Below, one piece after another: positions 1 to 9,201 of a stretch of DNA of 64,000 nt (position 1 is the stretch's first letter; each line of letters begins with the position of its first letter). The DNA comes from CAZHCG01 sp046484285 (GTDB taxonomy: Bacteria > Myxococcota_A > Polyangia > JAAYKL01). The translations under genes were made by a program, and so were the position numbers. Where the stretch lies: contig JAWOBP010000209.1 of NCBI GenBank assembly GCA_046484285.1, positions 4,793 through 68,792 on the forward strand, read 5' to 3'. The notes below the pieces were generated by a model, which was not told where the DNA came from, did no database searches, and was given only the letters and a program-made list of their open reading frames with translations.

Positions 1-2
1 AC

Positions 3-1307
3 GTGATCGGCGAGACCGACGCCGGCGAGCTGGTGGTGCTGTTTCCGGAGACCGGCGGCGAGGCGGTCGAGATTCCGGCGCGCCGGCTGCTGGCCGCCCT
101 GGAGAAGGCCGCCGCCGCCGCCGGTGCCGGGATCGCGCTCTGCCCGGCCGACGCGATCGAAGCCGACGATCTGCTGGGCGGCGCCCGCCGCGCCGCGCAT
201 CTCGCGGGACGGGGCGACTTGCGGTGGTTCTCCGCCGCGATCGAACGGATCGAAATCGGCGAAGATCGCCTGATCTGCGCGGATCCGACCATGAAGCGCA
301 CTTTGGAATTGGTTCGCGATCTGGCGGCCTCCGACATCCCGGTGATGATCACCGGAGACACCGGAGTGGGCAAGGAGCTGGTGGCCTCAGCCCTGCACGA
401 GTGGTCGCCCCGATCCTCCCGCACAATGACCGCGGTCAACTGCGCCGCCGTGGCCGAATCCCTGCTGGAAAGCGAGCTGTTCGGTCACGAGAAGGGGGCC
501 TTCACCGGCGCCGACGCGACCAGGCCCGGGCTGTTCGAGGCCTGCGCGGGGGGCACGCTCTTGTTGGACGAGATCTGCGAGTCCTCGTTGCGGGTCCAGG
601 CCGGACTGTTGCGCACGCTGGAGACCAAGCGCGTGCGGCGCGTCGGCGGCGTGAAAGAAAAGAAAGTCGACGTTCGCGTCCTGGCGGCCACGAACCGCGA
701 TATCGAGGCCGAGGTCGAGGCCGGTCGCTTCAGGCGCGACCTGTACTACCGGCTCTGCGCGGCGCGCGTCACGGTGCCCCCGCTGGCGCGGCGGCCGCTG
801 GACGTTCCGCCCCTGCTGCGCCATTTCTTGACCAGCGAGGGCTCCGAAAGACCGATCTTGATCAGCGACGGCGCCATGCAACGCCTGCTGCTCCACGACT
901 GGCCCGGCAACGCGCGCGAGCTGAAGAACCTCGCCGGGCTGCTGCTGGCCACCACCGGAGGGACGCGCCGCATCGAAGCGGAAGATCTGCCCCGCGATAT
1001 CGGAGCGCGGGCGGCCCCGTGGTTGAGGCGCGAATCCGCGCGGACGGACCGCGGCCGGGACGCGGCGTCCGCTCCCGCGCCCGAACAGACGTCACCGGAG
1101 GGAGGCCCCCCACCGTTTCGCGATCTCGCCGAGGAGATCCGAGAGCTGGAGCGGTCCCGAATCGAGCAGGCGCTGCGGGCTACCGGCGGCACGCGGAACC
1201 GCGCGGCGGAGCTGATCGGCATGCCGCTGAGGACGTTCGTCTCCAAGCTCAAGCAATACGGCCTGTCGCACATCCAGAGCGGGCGACACAGGCGGACGAG
1301 GGGCTGA
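3..1307 (+). CDS. Sigma-54-dependent Fis-family transcriptional activator, 5' end cut by the window
   Basis: Enhancer-binding protein that would hydrolyse ATP to open promoters held by sigma-54 RNA polymerase. Seen: Walker A GDTGVGKE at residues 118-125, the sigma-54 contact loop GAFTGA at 165-170, Walker B GGTLLLDE at 183-190, and a C-terminal Fis-type helix-turn-helix (about 385-422, ending near TFVSKLKQYGL). The first in-frame GTG is at base 3, but about 90 residues before the AAA+ core look like the end of a longer sensory part. In myxobacterial relatives this is often an FHA domain plus a cyclase-like module, so the true start is probably upstream of the window (inference). Its TGA directly abuts the GTG of the kinase gene, so the two are probably co-transcribed and act in one signalling route. 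Confidence 0.9.
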   Translation: MIGETDAGELVVLFPETGGEAVEIPARRLLAALEKAAAAAGAGIALCPADAIEADDLLGGARRAAHLAGRGDLRWFSAAIERIEIGEDRLICADPTMKRTLELVRDLAASDIPVMITGDTGVGKELVASALHEWSPRSSRTMTAVNCAAVAESLLESELFGHEKGAFTGADATRPGLFEACAGGTLLLDEICESSLRVQAGLLRTLETKRVRRVGGVKEKKVDVRVLAATNRDIEAEVEAGRFRRDLYYRLCAARVTVPPLARRPLDVPPLLRHFLTSEGSERPILISDGAMQRLLLHDWPGNARELKNLAGLLLATTGGTRRIEAEDLPRDIGARAAPWLRRESARTDRGRDAASAPAPEQTSPEGGPPPFRDLAEEIRELERSRIEQALRATGGTRNRAAELIGMPLRTFVSKLKQYGLSHIQSGRHRRTRG

Positions 1308-4300
1308 GTGTCTCGCTGGAAACCCGGCACGGAGTTCGACGGATACCGGCTGGTGCGCTCGCTGGGGAAAGGCGCGATGGGCGAGGTGATGCTCGCCCAC
1401 GACACGCTGCTGGACCGACCGGTGGCGGTCAAGCTCGTCACCACCGCTGAGACCGACCCGCGCTTTCGGGACAGGTTCGCCGTCGAAGCCCGCGCGATCG
1501 CCCGGCTGCAGCACCCAAACGTGGTCGCCGTGCACCGCATCGGCGAGCTGGAGGGCGTCCCCTACCTGGTCTCCGAGTACGTGGAGGGCGAACCGCTGGA
1601 CTCCGTCGAGCTGCCCCTGGAGGAGCGGCGCGTGCTGCGGATCGCCGCCGGCCTGGCCGGCGCGCTGTCGATGGCCCATCGCCGCGGCGTGCTGCACCGG
1701 GACATCAAGCCGGCCAACGTGATCCTCGACGTCCACGGGGAGGCCAAGCTGCTCGACTTCGGAATCGCCAAGCTGCTGTCCGAGAGCCCGGCGCCGGAAA
1801 CGGAACAGGGCCCGGGCGCGGCCGCGCCCCGCGAAACTGCCCACGCCGAGAGCACGGCGATCGTCTCGACGCACGAAGGCGCGTCGGCCTCGTCTCCGGA
1901 TCTGACCCGCGCCGGAGCGACGCTCGGCACGCCGGCCTACATGGCTCCCGAAATCTGGCTGGGGCGCCCGGCTTCACCCCGCTCGGACGTCTACTCCTTC
2001 GGGGCGTTGCTGTTCGCGCTTGGCAGCGGGAGCCCCCCGCACGCCGGGCTTTCGATCGAGCAGCTGGCGCGGGTGGTGCCCCGGCGCCCTCCCCCCCCGG
2101 CGGCTGACGCAGCCCCTGCGATCTCGCCCGAGCTGGGCGCCGTGATCGACCGCTGTCTGGATCTCGATCCCGCCGATCGCTTCTCCGACGGCGAGGAGCT
2201 GCGCGCCGCGATCTCCGAGCTGACCCTGCGCCGGCACGAAGGCGTGCTTCCGGGCGGAAACCCGTACCGCGGCCTCAACGCGTTCGACGCGGAGCACAGC
2301 GGCCTGTTCTTCGGTCGCGACTCGGAGATCCGGATGGTTCTCGACCGTCTGGCCAACGAGCCGATGGTGCTGGTCGTGGGCGACTCCGGGGTGGGCAAAT
2401 CGTCGCTCGTCCGCGCCGGCGTCCTGCCCCGGATGGACGGCTGGGTGGAGCCTCCGCGCCGCTGGAAGACGGCGATCGCCGTTCCCGGCCGCCACCCGAT
2501 CGCGGGGCTGGCCGCGCCGCTGGCCGCGTTGGCCGGCGAGCCGGAGCGCGAGGTAGAACGACTGCTGGAGGAGGAGCCGGCCGGCGTCGGCCGCTGGCTG
2601 CGGGCCAGGCTCGAAGACCGAAACGGGGCCGTGCTGCTGCTCGATCAGCTCGAGGAGCTGGTCACTCTGTCCGTCGCCGAGGAAGCGCACCTCGCCGCCG
2701 AGGCGCTTCACTGGCTCGCCGTCCCCGCACCGGGAATCCGCGTGCTCGGCACCGTTAGAGGCGATTTTCTGGGTAGGCTCGCCGAGCTGGGGCCGCTCGG
2801 CGACGACCTGGGACGCGCCCTCTACTTCCTCAGGCCGCTCAACGAGCAGCGGATGCGGGACGCGGTCGTGGGCCCGGCGCTGGCCAAGGGGACCTCCTTC
2901 GAGTCGCGGGAGCTGGTCGGAGAGCTGGTCTCGTCCGCGACGAGCTCTCGAGGCGGCCTGCCGCTCTTGCAGTTCGCGCTCGCCGAGCTGTGGGAGGTGC
3001 GCCGCCCCGGGGAGCGGACGATCTCCAAAATGGCCCTCGAGCGGATCGGCGGCGTCGAGGGCGCGCTGGCCGGGCACGCCGACGACGTGCTCTCCCGACT
3101 TTTTTCCCAAGAGCGCGAAGCCGCCCGCCGCCTGCTGCTGCGCCTGGTGGGACCGGACGGAACGCGCGTCAGGCTGAGCGACGCCGAGCTGGGCACGGAC
3201 GAGAGCGCGAGCGCGCGCCGGGCTCTCGACTCGCTGGTCAGGGGCCGGCTGGTGGTGGCCCGCGAGTCCGAGGGGCTGCCGGCCTACGAGATAGCCCACG
3301 AGTCGCTGGTGAAGGGCTGGCCCACGCTGGCCGGGTGGCTGACCCGCGACGCCGAGTCGCGCCTGGCCCGCGATCGCCTCCGCCGCGCCGCCGCCGACTG
3401 GGAACGGCTCGGCCGGGGCCGGGAAGGGCTGTTCGGGGCCGCCCGGCTCCGCGAGGTGGAGCGCGTGGATCCAGCGACGCTCTCGAAAGCGGAGCGCGCC
3501 TTCCTCTCCCGTTCGCGGCGGGCGCGGCATCGCCGCCGTTGGGCCGCGATCGGAGCCGCGGCCGTGCTCTGCGCGCTGATCGCGGGCGTCTACCTGGGGA
3601 TGGAGGCGGCCGCGCGAGCGGAGCGGCGCGAGGAGGTGCGCCTCGCGGTGGACGAGGCCGAGCGGCGCGTCGAGCTGGCGGAGAAGCTGGATCTGGAAGC
3701 GCGAGCCGCCCGCGAGCGCGCGCTGCGGCTGTTCGACGAACCCGAGCCGGACGCCGCCGAGCGCGATTGGAAAGAGTACAGAAAGCTCGAAGCGCGGGCT
3801 CGGGCGGCCTTCGCAGAGGCCTCGCGACGCCTGGAGACGGCCCTGCTACTCGCGCCCGAGCGCCGGCGGACGCGCGAGGAGCTGGCCGACGTGATCCTGG
3901 CGCGCGCGCTCGCCGCCGAACGCGGCGAGGACGAGCGGGCGGTGGAGGAGCTGCTGGGGCGGCTCGCGCTCTACGACGAGGACGGCGGCCGGATCGCCGC
4001 CTGGAACGCGCCGGGACGGCTGACGTTGACCGTGGAGCCGCAAGACGCCGAGATCGAAATCCAACGCTACGTTCGCCGATCCGAGGGACGCTGGAGCCTG
4101 GAGCCGGTCTCCGCTCGGATCCGACCCCGGGCCGGGACGGAGCTGCCGCCGGGATCCTACCTGGCCCGCCTGTCCGCCCCCGGGCGATCGAGCGTGCGGA
4201 TGCCGTTCGCGCTGCGGCGCGACGGCGAGACGAAAATCGAGATCTCGCTGCCCGAGGCGGACCTGGTCCCGGACGGCTTCGTCTTCGTGCCGGCCGGCGA

Positions 4301-5375
4301 GCTCCTCTTCGGCAGCGGCGCGCCGGACAGCCAGCGGCGCGACTTCTTCCACACCGTCCCGATCCACCCGCGCCGCACCGGGGCCTTCCTGGTGGCCAGG
4401 CGCGAGACGACCTTCGCGGACTGGCTGCGCTACCTGGAGTCGCTGCCTCCCTCGCGCAGGGAGGAGCGCATGCCGCGGGTGGGAGCCGGGGGATTCCAGG
4501 GCGCGCTCGGCCTGAGGCGCCTCGAGGACGGGCGCTACGAGCTGACCCTGGAGCCGTCCAGCGAGCGCTTCCGGGCCGAATCCGGGGAGAAGATCCGCTT
4601 TCCCGCGCGCCAGCGCCGCGCGATCCAGGACTGGCTGCTGTTTCCGGTGGCCGGAATAACCGCGGCCGACGCCGAGGCCTACGCGAGCTGGCTGGACGAG
4701 ACAGGCCGCGTGCCCGGCGCGCGGCTCTGCTCGGAGCTGGAGTGGGAGCGGGCCGCGCGCGGAGCCGACGACCGCCGCTACCCGCACGGCGACACGCTGT
4801 CCGGGGACGAGGCGAACTACGACGACACCTACGGAAAAAAGCCGGGAGCGATCGGTCCCGACGAGGTCGGCTCGCACCCGGCCTCCCGCTCGCCGTTCGG
4901 GCTGGACGACATGGCGGGCAACGCCTGGGAGTGGACGCGCTCGGTTCTCGAGGAGGACGGCTTCGTCGCGCGCGGCGGCAGCTACTACTACGGAGAGAAC
5001 TCCTGCCAGGTAGCGGAGCGGGCGGTGACCGAGCCCTCCTTTCGCGACGCCAGCGTGGGATTCAGAATCTGCGCCGATCTCCGGCGGGAAGACGTCGACC
5101 GGCACGACCTGGAGCCGCGGCCTGAAGACCGCGGCAACTATGTCATGGCGGACAAGCCCTGCGGGCTGTCGTATGGACGCTCCTTCCCTTTCCTCGTAAG
5201 CCCGCCAGGGCTTGCGCGGAGCGCATCGTTGCCGTGGGGTTCACCCTGCGGCCCCAACGTTCATCGCCGACACCTACGCCTGCATCGAAGACCGCGTCGC
5301 CCACGCGGCGGTGTTCCGGCTCCGGCACCACCTTTCAGGGTCTGTGACACCCCGAAAAGGGGCTGGAGAAAGTAG
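1308..5375 (+). CDS. Membrane Ser/Thr protein kinase with P-loop (nSTAND-like) and C-terminal FGE/sulfatase-modifying domain
   Basis: Eukaryotic-type kinase fused to two further modules. Seen: glycine loop GKGAMGEV (20-27), catalytic Lys42, HRDIKPAN from residue 130, DFG, and GTPAYMAPE. Then comes a P-loop GDSGVGKS (358-365) with a following all-helical region of nSTAND type, one membrane helix (about 746-767), a coiled-coil/PEGA-like stretch, and an FGE-sulfatase domain (about 985-1257, with GNAWEWT and GFRIC near its end). The kinase should be cytoplasmic and the FGE domain outside the membrane. In this setting FGE domains are usually ligand-binding or structural (family knowledge). The start is the GTG right after the sigma-54 gene stop. 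Odd: the last ~95 residues do not belong to any domain and are read through a hairpin-rich DNA segment (5151-5375), so the native stop may have been lost. Confidence 0.88.
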   Translation: MSRWKPGTEFDGYRLVRSLGKGAMGEVMLAHDTLLDRPVAVKLVTTAETDPRFRDRFAVEARAIARLQHPNVVAVHRIGELEGVPYLVSEYVEGEPLDSVELPLEERRVLRIAAGLAGALSMAHRRGVLHRDIKPANVILDVHGEAKLLDFGIAKLLSESPAPETEQGPGAAAPRETAHAESTAIVSTHEGASASSPDLTRAGATLGTPAYMAPEIWLGRPASPRSDVYSFGALLFALGSGSPPHAGLSIEQLARVVPRRPPPPAADAAPAISPELGAVIDRCLDLDPADRFSDGEELRAAISELTLRRHEGVLPGGNPYRGLNAFDAEHSGLFFGRDSEIRMVLDRLANEPMVLVVGDSGVGKSSLVRAGVLPRMDGWVEPPRRWKTAIAVPGRHPIAGLAAPLAALAGEPEREVERLLEEEPAGVGRWLRARLEDRNGAVLLLDQLEELVTLSVAEEAHLAAEALHWLAVPAPGIRVLGTVRGDFLGRLAELGPLGDDLGRALYFLRPLNEQRMRDAVVGPALAKGTSFESRELVGELVSSATSSRGGLPLLQFALAELWEVRRPGERTISKMALERIGGVEGALAGHADDVLSRLFSQEREAARRLLLRLVGPDGTRVRLSDAELGTDESASARRALDSLVRGRLVVARESEGLPAYEIAHESLVKGWPTLAGWLTRDAESRLARDRLRRAAADWERLGRGREGLFGAARLREVERVDPATLSKAERAFLSRSRRARHRRRWAAIGAAAVLCALIAGVYLGMEAAARAERREEVRLAVDEAERRVELAEKLDLEARAARERALRLFDEPEPDAAERDWKEYRKLEARARAAFAEASRRLETALLLAPERRRTREELADVILARALAAERGEDERAVEELLGRLALYDEDGGRIAAWNAPGRLTLTVEPQDAEIEIQRYVRRSEGRWSLEPVSARIRPRAGTELPPGSYLARLSAPGRSSVRMPFALRRDGETKIEISLPEADLVPDGFVFVPAGELLFGSGAPDSQRRDFFHTVPIHPRRTGAFLVARRETTFADWLRYLESLPPSRREERMPRVGAGGFQGALGLRRLEDGRYELTLEPSSERFRAESGEKIRFPARQRRAIQDWLLFPVAGITAADAEAYASWLDETGRVPGARLCSELEWERAARGADDRRYPHGDTLSGDEANYDDTYGKKPGAIGPDEVGSHPASRSPFGLDDMAGNAWEWTRSVLEEDGFVARGGSYYYGENSCQVAERAVTEPSFRDASVGFRICADLRREDVDRHDLEPRPEDRGNYVMADKPCGLSYGRSFPFLVSPPGLARSASLPWGSPCGPNVHRRHLRLHRRPRRPRGGVPAPAPPFRVCDTPKRGWRK
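5151..5375. repeat. Hairpin-rich segment, possible dispersed repeat fused to the kinase gene
   Basis: After the FGE domain ends (about base 5080) the sequence holds a run of stem-loops. One spans 5151-5170 (GACAAGCCC/GGGCTGTC with one bulge). Another spans 5196-5215 (8-bp stem including one G-T pair, loop GCCA). A third is CCCC-GAAAA-GGGG at 5350-5362. Between them lie short alternating G+C runs. The predicted peptide here is rich in Pro, Arg and His and matches no domain that I recognise. It resembles repetitive intergenic elements rather than a gene; its identity and copy number cannot be judged from one window. Confidence 0.4.
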
Positions 5376-5437
5376 GGAATCCGTCCGTTTTTGCCGCTCG
5401 GTGAACCTTTCTTGCGACAGGGGAAAGCGAGGGAGCG

Positions 5438-7174
5438 ATGAAAAAGGCGGCGAGGCGAATCGCGTTGCTCTCGGTGTTGTTCGCGGCCCTGGGCTGCGGC
5501 GTCGAGACCGACAGCGCCTACGGCGATAATCCCGCGCAGGCGGGCGGCTACACCGATTCCGACTCCTTCGGCGAAGCCGACACCGATACCGAGCCCGGCG
5601 GACCTCCGCTGGACTGGGACGAGGACGGCTGGACGCCCCAGGGCAAGTGGGGCGCCGACGGCGACCTGGACGACGGCGGCTCCCAGCCCTACAAGAGCCA
5701 CGTCTGGGAGTGTTTGATCTGCTCCAACAAGCGCGGGCCGAACAGCATCCCGGCCGCCGACCGGACCGTGATCACGCCGACCGCGCTTTTGGAGATGGTC
5801 GGCAAGATCCCGCAGCCTCCGCCGGAAGAGGACGCGGATCCGACCGTGCTCTACCTCTCCGCCGACGACTCCAACTCGCAGTCCTCGGCCGCCGTGCTGC
5901 GCGACATGGTCCTCAACGGCGCGATCGTTCCCGCGGGCAAGGTCCGGATCTGGGAGCTGCTCAACTACGCCGGGTTCTCCTATCAGCCGCCAGCGGGCAA
6001 GGCGCTGCGGATCGAGCCCCAGCTCCGGCCCTACGATTTCGAGCAAGGCATCTACGCGCTGCAGATCGGCTTGCAGGGGCGGATGATCGGCGACACGCGG
6101 CGGCCGCTCAACGTGACCTTCTCGCTGGACACGTCGGGATCGATGTCTGGCCAGCCGATCGCGCTGCTAAAGGAGACCTGCGCGGCGATCGCCTCCAGCC
6201 TGCGCGAGGGCGACCGGGTCTCGATGGTCGACTGGTCCACCACGCAGAACGTGGCGCTGGACTCGTTGGAGGTCCAGGGAGCGGACGATCCCGACCTGCT
6301 GGACGCGATCGGACAGCTCTCGGCGAGCGGCGGGACCGATCTCCACTCCGGCCTGGTCTCCGCCTACCAGCTGGCGGGCGACAACTTCATCGAGGGCGGT
6401 ATGAACCGCGTGGTGCTGATCAGCGACGGCGGCGCGAACGTGGGCGTCACCGACGCGGACCTGATCGCCGAAAAGGCCGCCGGCGGCGAAGCGGAGGCGA
6501 TCTACATGGTCGGGGCCGGCGTGGGCGACACCTACTCGGGGACGTGGGGATACAACGACGAGCTGATGGACACGGTCACCGACCTGGGCAAGGGCGCGGC
6601 GGTCTTCGTCGACTCCCAGGCCGAGGCCCACCGCCTCTTCGAGGAGCGCTTCCTGGCCAACATGGAGATGGTCGCGCACGACGTGCAGGTCGAGCTGACG
6701 CTTCCGCCCCACTTCGAGATGTACGAGTTCTTCGGAGAGGAGTACTCGGAAGAGGCCGACGAGGTCGAGCCCCAGCACCTGGCGCCCAACGACGCGATGA
6801 TCTTCCAGCAGCTGATCAAGACCTCCCAGCCGGAGCAGGTCCTGGCCGACTACGAGATCGGAATTCACGTCACCTGGACCGACGCGTTGACCGGTCAGCC
6901 CGACGAGGCGCAGGGGAGCTGGACGCTCCAGGATCTGGCCGACGCGCCGGCGGACGATCTGCGCAAGGGGGACGCCGTCGTAGTCTACGGGCAGACGTTC
7001 GGCCGCGTCTACGAGCGTCACACCGCGCAGGATCACGACGGGGCGATGCTGGAGTGCCAGTGGGGGCGGTCCGTGGTCGAGGAGGCGGCCGAGGAGCTGG
7101 GCGACGCCGAGCTGCTCGAGATGGAGATGCTGCTCGACTACTACTGCTCGACGGTCGTGGCCAGCTACCTGTGA
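5438..7174 (+). CDS. vWA-domain lipoprotein, YfbK-like
   Basis: Predicted outer-surface lipoprotein: a positively charged start, a hydrophobic stretch and the lipobox AALGC, followed by an acidic Asp/Thr/Glu linker. The vWA domain starts at about residue 225; its metal-site motif DTSGSMS (231-237) and later SDGGANVG are intact. Family knowledge: YfbK-type proteins carry an extra N-terminal region before vWA and a distinct C-terminal domain, and the layout here (about 200 residues before and 180 after) fits. vWA domains bind protein partners through a Mg ion; the partner is unknown. The RBS-like AGGGAG sits 8 bases before the ATG. It follows the kinase gene after a 62-base gap and converges on the next gene. 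Confidence 0.88.
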   Translation: MKKAARRIALLSVLFAALGCGVETDSAYGDNPAQAGGYTDSDSFGEADTDTEPGGPPLDWDEDGWTPQGKWGADGDLDDGGSQPYKSHVWECLICSNKRGPNSIPAADRTVITPTALLEMVGKIPQPPPEEDADPTVLYLSADDSNSQSSAAVLRDMVLNGAIVPAGKVRIWELLNYAGFSYQPPAGKALRIEPQLRPYDFEQGIYALQIGLQGRMIGDTRRPLNVTFSLDTSGSMSGQPIALLKETCAAIASSLREGDRVSMVDWSTTQNVALDSLEVQGADDPDLLDAIGQLSASGGTDLHSGLVSAYQLAGDNFIEGGMNRVVLISDGGANVGVTDADLIAEKAAGGEAEAIYMVGAGVGDTYSGTWGYNDELMDTVTDLGKGAAVFVDSQAEAHRLFEERFLANMEMVAHDVQVELTLPPHFEMYEFFGEEYSEEADEVEPQHLAPNDAMIFQQLIKTSQPEQVLADYEIGIHVTWTDALTGQPDEAQGSWTLQDLADAPADDLRKGDAVVVYGQTFGRVYERHTAQDHDGAMLECQWGRSVVEEAAEELGDAELLEMEMLLDYYCSTVVASYL

Positions 7175-7196
7175 GCCGAGCGAGCGCGCCGGGCGG

Positions 7197-8126
7197 CTAC
7201 TCGACCGGAGGCAGCACCTCGGCGGCGAGGCGGAAGATCAGGAACTGGTGGTCGGGGTTGTCCCCTTCTCCGTAAGGCCAGATGAAGGGGCTCTCGTCCG
7301 GCCAGGTGATGTTCTGCGGGTCCCAGTTGAACCACATCCACCTGGCCTCGTCGTCCATCACCTCCGAGCAGACGATCGGGAACTCGTTGCCCGGCTCGGG
7401 CGTGGTCCTCGGCGTGGTGTTGTCCTCTCCGATGCACAGCGCTCCGTACTCGTGTCCCACGTGGTCGACCCAGCCCACGCTGGTGGTGAACGGATCGTGG
7501 CTCCAGTACTCGTTGCAGGCGGTGATATGCTCGTTGATCGTCTCCAGCTCGGGACCGCCGCTGCCCGGATCGAAGTTCTCGCCCGTGGCGCAGACCTCCC
7601 AGGCCTCGTCGCCGGTGTAGATCAGGTCGCCGAAGCCGCCGACCCCGCCGGCGCGTCGGAACTGGCCCAGCACGCCCTGGGTCGTGGCCGAGTCCGCGTA
7701 GGCGACGATGTAGAGGTACTCGGCGTCGATCGCCGCCTCGGGCGGAATCTCGTACTCCTCGGGGCCCTCTCCGCAGTTGAAGATCTCGCCGGCCAGGGAG
7801 GCCTCCATTCCACCGTAGTAGCTCTGCATCTCCTCCTCGGTCCCGTAGCCGAACCCGTAGGCGTTGTCCGCGGTGATCACGACCTGGATGCTCTCTCCGG
7901 AGGTCTCCGTGTCGGTGCCGGTATCGGCATCGGTATCGGCACCGGTGTCGGCATTGGTGTCGGCATCGGTGTCCGCGTCGGTGTCCGTGTCGGCATCGGT
8001 GTCCGCGTCGACGTCCGCCGAGCCGTCGTCGTCGCCGCCACCGCCGGACGAGCCGGCCGCTTCGCATCCGGTCGCCAGCGCGATGCCACAGCAAAGCAAA
8101 CATACTCCGAATTCAAAGATCCTCAT
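7197..8126 (-). CDS. Lipoprotein with Asp/Thr repeat linker, unknown function
   Basis: 309 residues. The start ATG at 8126 was chosen because it begins a clear lipoprotein signal (MRIFEFGV, then a Cys-rich hydrophobic run) with lipobox ATGC; the open frame continues upstream but only as anti-sense to the FHA gene. After the lipid Cys comes a Gly/Asp stretch and a run of alternating Asp with Ala/Thr (about residues 35-75). The remaining 230 residues form one domain with several Cys, Trp and Tyr, including PFTTSVGWVDHVGHEYGALC; I do not recognise it. It probably sits on the outer membrane surface, as do the other Asp-linker lipoproteins of this window. It is divergent from the FHA gene (168-base gap) and convergent with the vWA gene. 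Confidence 0.8.
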   Translation of the reverse strand: MRIFEFGVCLLCCGIALATGCEAAGSSGGGGDDDGSADVDADTDADTDTDADTDADTNADTGADTDADTGTDTETSGESIQVVITADNAYGFGYGTEEEMQSYYGGMEASLAGEIFNCGEGPEEYEIPPEAAIDAEYLYIVAYADSATTQGVLGQFRRAGGVGGFGDLIYTGDEAWEVCATGENFDPGSGGPELETINEHITACNEYWSHDPFTTSVGWVDHVGHEYGALCIGEDNTTPRTTPEPGNEFPIVCSEVMDDEARWMWFNWDPQNITWPDESPFIWPYGEGDNPDHQFLIFRLAAEVLPPVE

Positions 8127-8294
8127 TTCGATTACTCCTTTCAGCTCGACACCGACATTGTACAGGCTTTTGTTGTTCTGGGGTTCTTCTTGTGCTGTGC
8201 GGCGCTCGATTCCGCCCACTTGTGTTTCGATCCATTTTTGTGTGTCATGTGGAGGGTGATCTCTTCCAATCGAGAAACTCCGAGGAGTAGGGAG

Positions 8295-9194
8295 ATGAAC
8301 GAAGCTCGCAAGTACCGACTGCGCCTGTTGTTCCAGGAGATCGATCTGCCGCCCGGCCTGTTCTCGATCGGCAGAGCGACCAACTGCACGATTACGATCG
8401 ACGATCCGCTGGTCTCGCGGCGTCACGCCGAGATCGCGGTCTCGGAAGACAACGTGCTTTTGCGCGATCTCGACAGCCGCAACGGCACGCGCGTCAACGG
8501 AAAACAGGTCGAGGGCGAGCAGCCGTTGAGGCACGGGGATCGGATTCGGATCGGAGGGTACGAGTTCGTTTTCATCGTCGACCTCGAGCAGCTCGGCGAC
8601 CTCTCGACCCAGACGATGCAGACGGTGCGCTGCAGCGGTTGCGGAAATATCTACCCGGAGCACATGTCCGCCTGCCCGGCCTGCGGGCTGGAGCGCTCCG
8701 AGCAGGACGCGGCCGCCGGGCCGAAGCCCGTGCCGGACGAGAGCACGGCTCCGATATCGGTCGACGAGCTGGACAACCTGAGCGACTCGATGCTGAGCCA
8801 CAGCACCCGGATGATCGACGAGGTGATCCAGATGGCGCTCTCGATGGAGCGCTTCGAGAAGGCCGCCGACTTCATCGATCGCAAGGTGGCCTCCCTGGAG
8901 CGTCGTCTTTCCGGCGGAACTGTTCGCGCCGCGGACCTGGTGCGCGTCAGCGAGTTCAACCTCGCGGCGGCTCGGGGTCTGCGCCAGGGAGAGCGGATCG
9001 GCTGGGTGCTGGACACCTGGACCGAGCAGGGGCTGGCGATGCCCGACGAGCTCTGCTCGAGAATCGAGGAGGCGGCGTCCGGCTGGTACGATCTGGGACC
9101 GGCCGTCTCCCGCTACCTGACGATGTTCGAGTCCGACCAGAAGCTGGCCGAGACACGCCCGCGTCTGGTCGAGCGCCTGCGCGCGATGCGCTGA
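8295..9194 (+). CDS. FHA-domain protein with zinc ribbon
   Basis: 299 residues. An N-terminal FHA domain (about 20-95) shows the core motifs GLFSIGRA, SRRHAEI and RNGTRVNG, the residues that read phospho-threonine. A CxxC-x10-CxxC zinc ribbon follows (Cys113, 116, 127, 130). The C-terminal 160 residues are helical with no family I recognise. Cytoplasmic. FHA proteins dock on autophosphorylated Ser/Thr kinases (family knowledge), and a kinase gene lies 3 kb upstream, so a link is plausible but not shown. Start ATG at 8295 is preceded by AGGAGTAGGGAG. A longer open frame upstream reads through the neighbouring lipoprotein in the wrong strand and was ignored. Confidence 0.85.
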   Translation: MNEARKYRLRLLFQEIDLPPGLFSIGRATNCTITIDDPLVSRRHAEIAVSEDNVLLRDLDSRNGTRVNGKQVEGEQPLRHGDRIRIGGYEFVFIVDLEQLGDLSTQTMQTVRCSGCGNIYPEHMSACPACGLERSEQDAAAGPKPVPDESTAPISVDELDNLSDSMLSHSTRMIDEVIQMALSMERFEKAADFIDRKVASLERRLSGGTVRAADLVRVSEFNLAAARGLRQGERIGWVLDTWTEQGLAMPDELCSRIEEAASGWYDLGPAVSRYLTMFESDQKLAETRPRLVERLRAMR

Positions 9195-9201
9195 CGAGAA
9201 A

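Noticed and set aside
2990..5125. 711-codon plus-strand frame inside the kinase gene
   Set aside because: Rich in Arg/Ala/Gly with no domain; it is the shifted frame of the kinase-FGE gene.
5143..5331. 62-codon minus-strand frame in the hairpin segment
   Set aside because: No start signal and no domain; the coding appearance is probably a product of the repeat-like DNA.
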